Assembly: GCF_030272615.1 (NCBI RefSeq) | Contig: NC_081408.1 | Location: 767,471,330 to 767,535,329, forward strand | Reading direction: 5' to 3' | DNA: 64,000 nt | Origin: Cryptomeria japonica | Taxonomy: Eukaryota; Streptophyta; Pinopsida; Cupressales; Cupressaceae | In this document: positions 10,800-21,354 of the stretch, piece by piece | Layout of the letters: each line of letters begins with the position of its first letter | Numbering within the stretch: position 1 is the first letter of the stretch | Notes under the pieces: model-generated | Seen by the model: the letters and a program-made list of their open reading frames with translations, nothing else | Told to the model about the DNA's origin: nothing | The model's database searches: none | Program-made: the position numbers and the translations under genes

Positions 10800-11760
10800 A
10801 TGATTTAGCATTCCTAGTGCCATGATCAATTGGGATTCCCAAATGGATACAAGGGAGGGATCCTTCACTACAATCCAGAATTGAAAGAATTTTAGACTGC
10901 AAGAGTCTAGAGGTAGAAAAGAAATAGACCTTGGACTTGTCCTTATTCTTAATTTGGCCTGAACCTCTCCCAAAGGTGTCTAGAATCTTTTTTAGATGGG
11001 AAGTCTCTTTGATTTTTGCTGCCCCCAAGAGGAGATTATCATCTGCAAACTATTGGTGTGTGACTGCAAAGTTTTTGGTTACTTTGATTCCCTCTAAAAT
11101 ATTGTTCATATGGCTTCTCTTTAATGTCCTACCCAAAACCTCCCCCATTATAATGTAGAGAAAAGGAGAGATAGGATCTCCCTGTTTGATTCCCCTTGTT
11201 GAGGAAAAAAAGCCCTTTGGATTCCCATTTACCAAGATTGAAAATTTCAGAGTGGAGATGCATTCAAAGACCCAGTCAATCCACTATTTTGCAAAACCAA
11301 AGGCTTGCATAACCTTGCAAAGGAAGCACCAGTCTACACTATCATAAGCCTTTGAAATATCTACTTTAATCATCATACTTGGTCTTTTTGTACTTTGGAG
11401 AGTATGGATTGCTTCTTGTGCTATTATAGCCCCATCAAGAATTGAACGACCTGCAACAAACCCTGTTTGTTCTTCTGATATGATTGATTCCATGAGGGGA
11501 TTCATTCTATTCATCATGACTTTTGAAAGGATTTTATAAACTGTATTGCAAAGTGAGATGGGTCTGAAATCAAAAAGCTTTAATGCATTCTCCCTCTTTG
11601 GGATGAGGACGATGAATGTGTTGTTTACATCCTTAAGAATCCTTCCTGATCTTCTTGAGCATTCTAGAGCTTCCACAAGATCCTGACCTAAGATGTGCTA
11701 GTACTTCTTGAAAAAATCCGCTGGGAAGCCATCCGGACCAGGAGCTTTACCCAAGGGCAG
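10800..11760 (-). pseudogene. LINE reverse transcriptase
   Basis: Reading down the minus strand: FIVLIPKRENALKLFDFRPI and SLCNTVYKILSKVM (11676-11500), SEEQTGFVAGRSILDGAI, VDISKAYDSVDW (palm, motif A aspartate), RGIKQGDPISPFLYI (11190 region), then FADDNLLLG (motif C, catalytic aspartates kept) near 11040, followed by YFFSTSRLL and LGIPID. A TAG replaces the residue just before FADD, and another stop lies in FAK*WIDW near 11285. Upstream near 11740 the APGPDGFPADFFKKY segment is readable with one TAG. Confidence 0.92.
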
Positions 11761-12527
11761 TTGATTGAGGGCTTGAAATACTTCATCCATATATATTATC
11801 TCATTAAGATTTTGGTTCTACTCAACTGTTATGATCTTGGGGACCACATCCAACATCTTTTCTTGCTCTGACAATTGAGAACCTTCAATATTATTTAGGA
11901 GATTAAAGAAAAAAGAAGTGATTTCCTTCTTGATTTCATTAGGATCCTCTCTGATCCAGTTGTCCTTGGACTCCAGTTTTGATATCCAGTTCTTACTCCT
12001 TCTAATCTTTGTTACATTGTGGAAAAACTTAGTATTTTTGTCTCCCATACTAAGCCAATTCTCACTCGATTTCTGCATCCATAATATTTCTTCTTTAGAC
12101 AAGATATCCTCATATTCCAATAGGAGCATCTTTTTTTGTGGAAGGATTCCAGATCCATACCTTCTAGGATGATCTTATCATTTAGAGTTGCCATTCTTCC
12201 TTCTATCGAACTTTTTGTTGAGAAGATGTTTCTGAAGTTCTGGGAGTTCCATTGAAGCAGTTTGTGTTTGACAATTTTCAACTTAGCATTAAAGAAAAAG
12301 AGTTTTGATCCTTCCACCTACGCCTCCTGCCACCAGTTTTCTATCAAAGTGAGAAATTTTTGGTCCTTCATCCACATGTTCTCAAACCTAAATGGGGCTT
12401 TGCAATTTATCTTGTTGTCAAGCAAGAAAAGCAATATGGGGTGATGATCTGATCCTAAATAGGGAATAACCGAGCAGGAAGGGGTGAATGGAAAGTACCT
12501 TAAATCTCCTTGCCAAAAGAATCTATC
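11761..12527 (-). pseudogene. LINE ORF2 endonuclease-RT linker
   Basis: Frames 12317-12012 and 12129-11818 give the helical linker typical of plant LINE ORF2, including WLSMGDKNTKFFHNVTKIRR, which matches the conserved GDxNTKFFH motif. A frame change lies between the two frames near 12120-12050. Confidence 0.85.
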
Positions 12528-13133
12528 TTATTTTTTTGCAATATTGCTAAAACCTTTCCTTCTATTTGTCCAAGTGAACAAATCACCTGAGTCTATTTCC
12601 ATCAAGCCATTCCTATCAATCCAATCGTTGAAGTCCTGCTGAGCTCCACCTAAGTAGATTAATCCTCCCCTTTTATCAGAAGTTCTTCTGATAGCATTGA
12701 AGTCGCCCCCTATAAAGAGTTGTTCCTTAGTTAAGGAAGACATGAGTATGTCTAAGGAAGACCATAAAAGATTTTTTTTTAGGGGGGAGACTGGGCCATA
12801 AGTATTAATAACAAAGAAAGATGAATTGGACTGGAGGTGGGATACTTTTGCCAAGATCCAATTTATGTTTGAAGAAATGCCATCAACTTTAACTTGGGAA
12901 GGCTTCCAGATTATCATTAGGCCTCCTCAAACCCCATCTGAGCCCACTATCACTTGTGAGGAAGTAATAAAATGGGGGATAATTCCACTACCAAATGTAA
13001 CTGCTTGCATATTATCTAGCTTTGTTTCTTGTAAAAAAATGGTTTTTGCACTGACCAAAAGAATCCTCCTTTTGATCACCCTTTGTTTGTTAGGGGCATT
13101 GAGGCCCCTAACATTCCACGATAAGATTTTCAT
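12528..13133 (-). pseudogene. LINE ORF2 apurinic-type endonuclease
   Basis: ORF2 begins MKILSWNVRGLNAPNKQ at 13133, the standard start of plant LINE ORF2 (the asparagine of WNVRG is catalytic). QETKLDNM (glutamate) follows near 13030. After a stop near 12920 come NTYGPVSP, FIGGDFNAIRR (catalytic DxN) and DLFTWTNRR. The domain nicks target DNA to prime reverse transcription. A second stop near 12525 replaces the SKLDRF-type end region, so the copy is inactive. Confidence 0.9.
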
Positions 13134-14776
13134 TGTTGTTTAGGAAGGGGATTCCCCTTCCCTACTTTCCAAAGGTCTTGAAGTTTTGATTGGTTCTCAG
13201 CAGCACCATCTAAAGATCTGGCTTCTATAAGAGATTTGCGGCCTTTCTTAGGAGGGGAAGAGACAAAGTCTAGTTTTTCCAATCCCTCTTGAGTCTGATG
13301 TAGGCCTAACTTTGTTTTTTCTTTGACCTGAGAGTACAGTACTACTAGAGGGGTATCTAGAATAGTGTCTGGATCTTCATCCTGGACCATTAGATCCTGC
13401 AGAAGTTTCTTAGCATTTTGATCTAAGGAAAAGCCCAGATCTTGAGGAGCTAAGGTTAGAGAAAACATAGATGGGATTGGGCTGCCCATTGAAAGATTAA
13501 GATATTGTTCTGCTGAGGGAAGATCTAAGGGAGAGTGGATCTCACCATCAGATAGAAGAGGCTCGTGATCCTCTTCTAAATCAGCTATAAGATCATTTTC
13601 AATAACCTCCTCTTCCTGCAGGATTTTGGCAACGTGCAAAGGTTTATTGATGGGTTTCTTAAGGTGGAGGGAACCTTTCTTCTTGTTACGCCTTAAACTA
13701 TTTTTCTTTTTAAGAACCTTGGAAGGATGCTGAGAGAAGATATTAAAATCTCTTTTAGAGAGGGAAGGAGTTTTCTTTTGGCCAAATAGACTTCTAACCA
13801 CTTTTTGAGGCTGCAACTTATGAATCGGGGAGAGAATAAGAGGAGGACAACTATGAGGAGAAAGAGGAGAAGATGGGAAGACCATACCTATACTAGAGGG
13901 CAGCAACTGGCCTTGAGATTCTTTAGGGTGGGGGGTAGAACTAGGAGAGAGAAACATCTGAGGCTCTAGAGGAGCTGAAGGCACTGGAGAGAAGGCATGA
14001 GCTCTGTCTTGAGGCTGACAAATGGCAATCCTGCCTAGTTGGTTTGCCTCCACTGTAGGTGGAACCAATGGATTATCCTAATCCCTGACCAGCTTCGGTC
14101 CTTCTTGCTCTATGGAATCTTGATGTTGAGGCTGGTATGTGAGGTGAATGGTGCCCATTGAGGCTGCCATTGATTAGTTTTTGATTAATTGGTTTCGGAG
14201 AATACATTTGCCAGGGATTTTCTTACCCAGTCTTTGCACTTTTTGCTTCCATCTTCCCATTTCTGAAATGATTTCTAGAATGTTGCAGAAGCCTTTTTGG
14301 AGATCAATCTCCACATAGATGTTTGCTACATCTCCTTTAAGACCTTTCAGAAAATCCTCCTCGATACCCACTAGGGTTCCTAAAGCATCACCAATTTTTA
14401 GCAAGGCCTCCAGGCACCAAAACTCAAAAGGAAGGCCCACTAGAGACAACCAAATAGGGGATTTATCAAATCTATGATTTGCTGGATCAAAGCCTAGTTT
14501 CCAGTTAATAAAGTTGAAAGATGATCCTTGGAAGAACAACGAGAAACCTTCCATGATTACTTTCTTTAGGGAAGAGTCAACATACTCTAGAAGAAAGAAA
14601 TCATTCTGCAGCGGTCTGATTGTGATCAAACTTGGAAAAGAGGACATCCAGCTAGAGATTATGTCTTTGTTGTTCCCGCCTATACCACACCATTGTGCAA
14701 AAAAGGCATTTTCTTTGAATCTAGCAATCATGGGGTTGATGGAATCAGAAGGTTGGATGAAAAGTTTGCTACCCAT
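13130..14776 (-). pseudogene. LINE ORF1 (Gag-like, DUF4283-type)
   Basis: The first part, 14776-14174, contains KSPIWLSLVGLPFEFWCLEA, typical of the DUF4283 domain that forms the N-terminal half of plant LINE ORF1 and binds RNA. After a stop and about 100 bp, the frame 14068-13130 continues as a proline- and serine-rich, lysine-containing tail of 312 residues. I see no clear CCHC knuckle. The natural ORF1 stop is the TGA at 13132-13130, which overlaps the ORF2 ATG (13133-13131) as ATGA. The start at 14776 is the first ATG before the conserved domain. Confidence 0.8.
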
Positions 14777-15655
14777 GGTTTTCCAATTCCATTTTTGATC
14801 CTAGTAGGCAGAGGCTGGAGGCGGACGATGAAAAAAAGGTTTTTTGAAACTTGAATTCTTAGTATTCCAGAGAGGCATGAAAGGAGCAGCTACAGGGGAA
14901 GTCTGCTTAGTTTGGCGACCATCATGGTTGCTGGCCAAAGATGCATTGGGTGTAGAGCATTTCTAAACCCTAAGTGAGATGGGGATATTATTAGGGCCTG
15001 TCACCATTTTCTTAGCCCAGGAGTCCAAGCTTGAGTGATTTCAAGAATTTACGGCCTGGGCATTGACGCCCAGCCAAGAGTGCCTTTGCCAGGTCTTATT
15101 TTTCTTCCTGTGTGATCGAGGGCATATGATATGAGTGCGGAGTATGAAAACACACTGATTTCTTTACCATCGGCAGAGGATCTCTAATGTAGAAACATCA
15201 TGGGCTCCCTAGCCTCCCAGACCCCCTACCAAGCCTTGATTCGAACCCACCATGAACCTGCCATGAACCCGCCATTTGAAGTTCAAACCTCTGTGTTGAT
15301 CTAACAATTGACAAGATGTTCTCAACAAATTCTTCAGAGTAATTTCTGAAGTTCTATTATCTTAGATAGTTACATTAGATTAGTACTTTTGTATGTATTT
15401 ATACTCAATTATTTATTTTAAAAAATATTTTTGACAATATGCTTTGAAATTTCCTTTCAATCAAGTTCTCTAAACAAACACTAGGACTGAATCATATTGA
15501 CTTAACATTTCTTTAGCACTATGTGAGAGCAATTGTAACTCTTCTTAAGATTGATGACTTCAACCATTTTGAAGATTAATCCTTTTACGAGTCGTTAACA
15601 AAAAGAAATAGAATCTTGCATGTTCAATCCTTATCTCAAATTACAGACCAGTGAA
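14777..15655. other. probable LINE 5' untranslated region and flank
   Basis: No coding frame is supported. The stretch 14777-15300 is moderately GC-rich compared with its surroundings, as expected for a LINE leader. From 15310 the DNA becomes AT-rich. Homology to copy B starts again at 15656. Confidence 0.45.
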
Positions 15656-17837
15656 TCTCTTGAATTTCAGCATGGAGAATGTCTTATGAATGAAGGAAAA
15701 GTTTTAAATCTCATTAAAAATATATCATTTTTAACATTATCTGACAACTGGCTCATCTAGTATTTTACAATTTCATGTTCTCTCTCATCTTTTGTACTAA
15801 TATAAAGAACATAAATAAAGTTTTTAGGCTTAGAAGGTTAAATGGGCTTTCGAAAGGGAAATGCCTAAACTAGCTCAGATTAATCAAAACCCATTACATT
15901 TTAAAGCTTCACTTAGCTTACAAGTATGTTGAGTAAACAGGATTTACAATGTAGTTGAATATTTTCTATCTATCTCGATATAATTTTCTGTTGTTTTACC
16001 CTTTCCTTGCTTGTTTAAAATATAAATGAGTTATATTTGTAACAGTTTCTCTCTTTTTATTTCCCTAAAAATTACAGGTCTGTGCTCAAGACTAGACCAT
16101 TATCTCAAAGTGAGTCTTGTCTTGAATATTTCTTCAAATCTCTAATATTTATAGACAGTGCAAAAGTCTTGGTTTAATTTGAATATATACTACTTTGCAG
16201 ATATGAGGACCGAGAGAAAATAAACTCGATCGAACTAGCTATTTGTCCAATTTCACTTCAATTCTCAATGCATAAAAACCCAATCCAACTATTACTATTG
16301 CATTTTTGTGTGTAGAGATCAATTATCAAGATGGTTCAAGAAAAATCTTGGTCTATTTTAAGAATTTGTCATGTAGAGATCAACTATCAGTCTCTAATAT
16401 CTAATCATTGAAGGGAAAGATAGTTTTATATATTAGAAACTGAAATTGTAATGTATATATTTTTAGTGTTCTAGAGTGGTTTTACAAAGTATTTGCAATG
16501 TATATGAAATGATGAACAATTTCAAATTGCATCAACTCATTAAGTTATACTGCTTAAAAAAGACATTGTAAAGTTAATTGTTAGATTGGAGCCAAGTTAC
16601 CTATCAAGTAAATTGTTAGATTGGAGACAATTAGATGGAAAGTCATTCTTCCATAGGCTTTGTACACGTGAAAGAATGCCACAAATCTATTAATATACAA
16701 TTTTTTGTACAATTAAGGTTGTTCTTTCAAGAACATAAATCTTAAATAAGGAATGCATACATAAAATTTATACAAGTAAATGGTGATATTGAAGCCAAAT
16801 TACCTATCAAGTAAATTATTAGATTGGAAGAAATTACATAGAAAGTCATTCTTCCATACACGCTGTACATTTTGCTCAAATGTCATAAATTAATTATTAT
16901 ACAAAAAATTTAAGATTAAGGTTGTTCTTTCATAAATATCTATTGAATGAGGAATGCATGCATAAAATAGTAGAGTGAATATGAGAAAATGTTATTATGT
17001 GGAAATAAACTAAAGAACAAACATGATTTTTTAGAATCTATTTTTGATTGTTTGAAGAATTTGCATTTGATAAATTTGTCAAATGTACCTCAACAACATA
17101 TGAATTTTGTTATATTTTTGTAAATAACACATCATTATAAAATGCAATGAAGAAAGTTGAATTATACTACTTTAATAGACAAAAAAAAATCTACCCATTT
17201 TTTAAATGATTAAACAACTCTTACATATTTTTAAATATAATATTATATCTTTCATGTCTTAATATCTAATATTCAATAATATCTATTAACAAAAGAATGT
17301 CATAACCAATTAAAAGTATCATTAAATACATTCAAAATATGTAATTGATGAAAGAAAAGAATAGTGAATAACTCACACAAAATTTGGTTTAGATTGACCA
17401 TACTAACACCTCAAGTTTTCTTGCATTCACTTTACCAAAACCCATATCTAAAATGTCATTGACGTAAAATTTATAAACACAAAACAAAGTTTGCTTAGGA
17501 AAGAAAGCAACGTATTCAAAATCGGTTCAGATGGTAAACGAAATATAGCTTTAAAAATTTAGGAATGAACTTAAATAGGGTAAAAGGGATGGCCTCATCC
17601 ACAATATTAAACTATTTACTATTTACATTTTGCTTGCCTTTTTTTTTCATAATTTAGCTATTTCATTACATTTGGAAGTAAGTCGTCTGAACATATTATG
17701 TATGTGGAAATAAAAATCTTTAAATATTGATTAAATATTAAAAATATAAATAATATTAAAAAAATTAAAATATTATTATATTTTTAATAATTTATAGTAT
17801 TATATTAATTATATTTATAATCTTATATATATATATA
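15656..17837. other. AT-rich non-coding DNA, shared with copy B in part
   Basis: No convincing gene. The parts 15656-16285 and 17097-17837 match 52440-53070 and 53080-53800; the middle, 16286-17096, is missing from copy B. Long A/T microsatellite-like runs fill 17700-17837, next to the LINE 3' end. Confidence 0.75.
16585..16995. repeat. about 205-bp tandem duplication
   Basis: The stretch starting GAGCCAAGTTACCTATCAAG near 16589 recurs as GAAGCCAAATTACCTATCAAG near 16791. The following AGTCATTCTTCCATA and AAGGTTGTTCTTTCA segments match in the same order. The copies are diverged. Only copy A has this region. Confidence 0.75.
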
Positions 17838-17856
17838 TGAAGGGGTAAAAACTTTA

Positions 17857-18470
17857 TTAAGAATTAGAAAAGAGTATTACAATCACAACTAGGGGATCCA
17901 GCCCCAAAAACTCAAGAATCAAAACTATAAATCCAAGAACAAAACCAACTATCTTCCATATTCCTATCCTCCTCAAGGAGTTGATCCAAATCCTGACATA
18001 ACTCAGGGACATCTGCATCCAATCCTCAATCTTCCAGCCATCATCATGCTCGGAAGCCAATTTGGCCAAACAGTCAGCTACTCGATTCCACTCCCTCAGA
18101 ATATGAACAAATGAAACCTCCTCCATTCAGCAACTAACCTGAAGAACTCGTTGAACAACCAAGGCTAACTGCCAATTAATATCAGACCTTATCTCAATCA
18201 ACAAGTTAATCAAGATCTAAGAATTAGCCCTCACAAATAACCCTTCGCCATCCCAAGGCACAAGCCCTCTCTACATCATAAAGAATTGCCAAACCCTCCA
18301 TGAGATTAACAATCTTCTCCCCCTCATGAACTGAGAAAATATATATCATCGAACCCTCTACATCCCCAGCAGCCCCACCAATCCTAGCAGGTCTAGGGTT
18401 GCCTCTAGAAGAACCATCAGTGTTGATTCTCAAAACACCAGCTGGAGGAGGTAGTCACCGACCCATCCTC
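17857..18470 (-). pseudogene. LINE RNase H domain, copy A
   Basis: The minus strand reads LRINTDGSSRGNPRPA (first aspartate) at 18433, ARI/GGAAG and EGLAILYDVERACALGWRRV with the expected acidic residues around it, then after a stop HILREWNRVADCLAKLASE (final ADxLA motif kept) at 18126-18060, and a hydrophobic tail. The hydrophobic end, VLGFIVLILEFLGL, is a translation of degenerate 3' sequence. Interrupted by stops near 18230 and 18128. Confidence 0.85.
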
Positions 18471-20290
18471 AGCACTCTCCTATACCCAATCTTGTATCTC
18501 TTGAAACCTCCATAAAATGACTAAATCCCTTGTAGACCAAGTCTTTCCATCAACTTTGCATCCCCTTTCCCCAAGGGGAAAACTAGTTCACTCTTAGGTG
18601 CAACTGTCTCTTGTATCATACCTAACATGCACATCCACACTTGCTGACCTATCAAATTCACACAATGAAATATCCTAGGATTTCACTCCAACCAAATTTT
18701 CCATAGAAGAAAAGTAGGTCCAACATACCAGACATCCTACAAAAAGGAGGTCATCGAGGGGGGCCTTCCCATACTATCCCAGAACTCCACCAAAGAGGAA
18801 GCATGAACAAAAGGTTGTCTCCAAACTTCCCACCACCAATGCCAAAGTTGCATAACAAAGGAGCACCTGATGGACAAGTGCAAGGAATCTTCCTCGTCTT
18901 TCATACATAGAACACAAATAGAAGGCCCTTGAAAACCATGTTTACGTATATTATCCCAAGTCAAGCACCTATTCCAAGCCAAAGTCTAGATAGAAATTAC
19001 ATTTTGGCCACGAGATCTTATTCCACACCCTCTTCCACCAATTAACCTCTGCCCTAGCTAGCTTTTGAGCCAATAACCCCTGATAACCAGAAGCAACAGA
19101 GTAGATCCTCTTATAATTATGGGTCCACGCCTGAATGTCTTCTTCCAGGAGAGAACTACAACACCTACTACACAGAATCTTGTGAAGCTCAACACTCTCC
19201 TCTTGCATTCCCATATCTAGCCACTTAGTGAGATCCTTCCAACAAGCCCTCACCAACTAGTCATAAAAGGAGAAGGACTTGAATTCACTCACCCTATCCC
19301 AACCAACTATAAGAAATCTTTAGCACAAAGGAATCAAGTGAGGAAACTGTAAGGTAAGAGGAGGGAAACCATCCCAAGAATCTGAACAAAAAAGGGCTTC
19401 AGTACCCCACCTACAGATCCAAAATAAACCATCCTTGATGAGGTTTTCACCCTTCTACAAAGTATTCTAAATCACTGAACCTTTCTCCACAAGAGGGTAT
19501 CTAGGAATATCATAACGAGGAGCTCCAACAAAATATTTAAGAGCAATTATTATAGCCCACAAATGATCTTGCTCCACACACCATCTCCAAAAAAGCTTAG
19601 CAGACACAACTTCTCTGAACAATGTTGATTGGCTGAGCCCCAACCCTCCATATTGCTTTGGACTGCACACATCTTCCCACATTACCAAGATCCACTTGGA
19701 GGACCCCAAGCATCCTCCCCATAAAAACTCTCTCTCCAAAGAATCCAACTCCTTAAGGAACCCCACAAGAGCCACCTAAAGCATACACCTATAAGTAGGG
19801 AGATTCTTTGCAACCGACTTTAGAAGATGAACTTGCCCAACAAAAGACAGCCATCTATGTGTCCAATGAGTGACTTTCATCCAAAACTTGTCAATAATAC
19901 CCTACCAAGAACCCTTGGGAAGATGACCAATAGATATTCAAATACCCAAATAAGTAAAAGGAAGGGTCCCAACCTGACACCTCAAGATGTTAGCAATTCT
20001 TCTCTAGATGGGTACTAGAGTATTGAAGAAAAAAATGGAGGATTTATCCTCATTAATCAATTGTCCTGAAGCCACAAGATATATGTCCACCAACTACCTT
20101 AAAGAGTAGCCTCCCTAGCAGTAGCCATGCCCATAAAGGCAGTATCATCAACAAACTACAAATGAGATTGCAAAAGCAAATCTCCACCCCAGCACCTAAA
20201 TGATGCCTAACTCAACATTTCTTTTCAACAAATGTCCAAGCCCCTCAGCAAGAAGTAGAAATAAGTATGGGTAGAGAGGATCCCCTTGGT
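18471..20290 (-). pseudogene. LINE ORF2 thumb to zinc-finger region, copy A
   Basis: Recognisable blocks are LDSLEREFLWGG and GLGLSQSTLFREVVSAKLFWRW (19775-19570), WWKRVWNKISWPKCNFYLD (19030-18970) and CVLCMKDEEDSLHLSIRCSF (zinc-finger cysteines and histidine, 18900-18850). Near 20150 the motif C sequence reads FVDD preceded by a TAG, where the family has glutamine. The same stop is present in copy B near 56107. Several further frame changes occur. Confidence 0.82.
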
Positions 20291-20950
20291 GTATACCCCT
20301 AGAAGCCCCAAAAAAGATCATAGTGGTCTCCATTTATCAACACTAAGAAGGACACTAAAGTAAAACAACTCATGACCCATTGGATCCACTCCTCACAAAA
20401 CCGAAAAGCAACCAAGATCTTATGCAGGAAGGACCATTTAACTCTGTCATAAGCTTTATCCATATCCAACTTTATGAACATCATCTTCTTGTGGGAGCTA
20501 GCCATGGAATGAATAGTTTCTGTAGCAATAACAACTCCATCTAGAATTTTTTGACCAGGTCAACAAATCCACTATGTTCCTTCAAGATTAGCCCCTTAAG
20601 CCACTTCTTCAACCTCTCAGCCATTAATTTCGAAATAATTTCATATTTCACATTGCAAAGGGAAATAGGTCGAAACTGAGTTAGCCTATTCGCCCCTTCA
20701 CACTTGGGAATGAGAGAAATGAAAGTGGAATTAAAAGCTCTTAACATCTATTTTCTCTTCTTAGACTCCTAGACAACCGCCAAAAGATCCAACTTTATAA
20801 TTTCCCAGAATTCTTGAAAAAAACTCTATCAAGAAACCATCAAACCAAGAGCTTTCCCTCTCTTAATCTGAAACACAATCTCCTCCACCTCATCAAGAGA
20901 AATCTCTCTCATTAGATACTCAATTCTAATTAAGTTCTGATTAAGTTCTG
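20291..20950 (-). pseudogene. LINE reverse transcriptase palm, copy A
   Basis: The frame 20747-20541 gives STFISLIPKCEGANRL, QFRPISLCNVKYEIISKLMA and KEHSGFVD. After a frameshift, 20505-20299 gives MMFIKLDMDKAYDRVKW (motif A) and the approach to the conserved RGIHQGDP box, which is readable in another frame near 20285. In copy B (56253-56699) the corresponding stretch is one uninterrupted 148-residue frame, so the break near 20550 arose after the duplication. Confidence 0.9.
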
Positions 20951-21116
20951 ATTAATTTTTTATAATTTCCTAGAATTCTTGAAAAAAACTCTATCAAGAA
21001 ACCATCAAACCAAGAGCTTTCCCTCTCTTAATCTGAAACACAATCCCCTCCAGCTCATCAAGAGAAATCTCTCTCATTAGATACTCAATTCTAATTTAAT
21101 TCTAATTAATTTCTGA
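20794..21116. repeat. 165-bp tandem duplication inside the LINE, copy A
   Basis: The unit starting TTTATAATTTCC occurs at 20794 and again at 20960, each running through CTATCAAGAAACCATCAAAC and ATTAGATACTCAATTCTAAT. It encodes the RT entry region (GKALGLMVS, a decayed GKAPGPDGF). Copy B has the same pair at 56746 and 56911. Confidence 0.9.
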
Positions 21117-21170
21117 TTATTTTTTTTGTGTGTGCATGTAGGTACATCTTGTAACTGCTTTTAACGATGG

Positions 21171-21276
21171 AGATCTAATTTATCTAGATCGCTTTTGAAA
21201 CTACGAAGATCTAATTTATCTAGATCGCTTTTGAAACTACAAAGATCTAATTTATCTAGATCACTTTTGAAACTAC
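21171..21276. repeat. 36-bp tandem repeat, three units, copy A
   Basis: Units start AGATCTAATTTATCTAGATC at 21171, 21207 and 21243. Each unit contains an imperfect palindrome, GATCTA...TAGATC. Copy B has three units at 57123-57228. Confidence 0.92.
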
Positions 21277-21354
21277 TTTTAATACATCTTAGATTGGATC
21301 AAACTTATATAATACTTTAGATTTCAGAATATTGGGTTTTTTAATATATAGATT

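Larger units (their letters stand above)
8955..15300 (-). mobile_element. L1-type LINE with ORF1 and ORF2 (endonuclease, RT, RNase H)
   Basis: Minus-strand order: ORF1 with a DUF4283-type domain (14776-13130); ORF2 with apurinic endonuclease (13133-12528), linker, reverse transcriptase (about 11750-10800), a zinc-finger/zf-RVT region (9900-9700) and RNase H (9345-8955). This is the layout of plant L1-clade LINEs that acquired an RNase H domain. It is close to full length but has frequent stops and some frameshifts. Copy B lacks the entire block 6828-15655. The 5' and 3' termini and target-site duplications could not be fixed by eye. Confidence 0.88.
17838..21116 (-). mobile_element. 5'-truncated L1-type LINE, copy A
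   Basis: The minus-strand sequence contains RT, the zinc-finger region and RNase H but no endonuclease or ORF1. The 3' end near 17838 shows AATAAAG in the sense strand followed by a (TA)n tract, which replaces the usual poly(A) tail. Copy B lies at 53800-57062 with the same truncation and the same internal 165-bp duplication. The truncation, the duplication and at least one premature stop therefore predate the segmental duplication. Confidence 0.87.
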
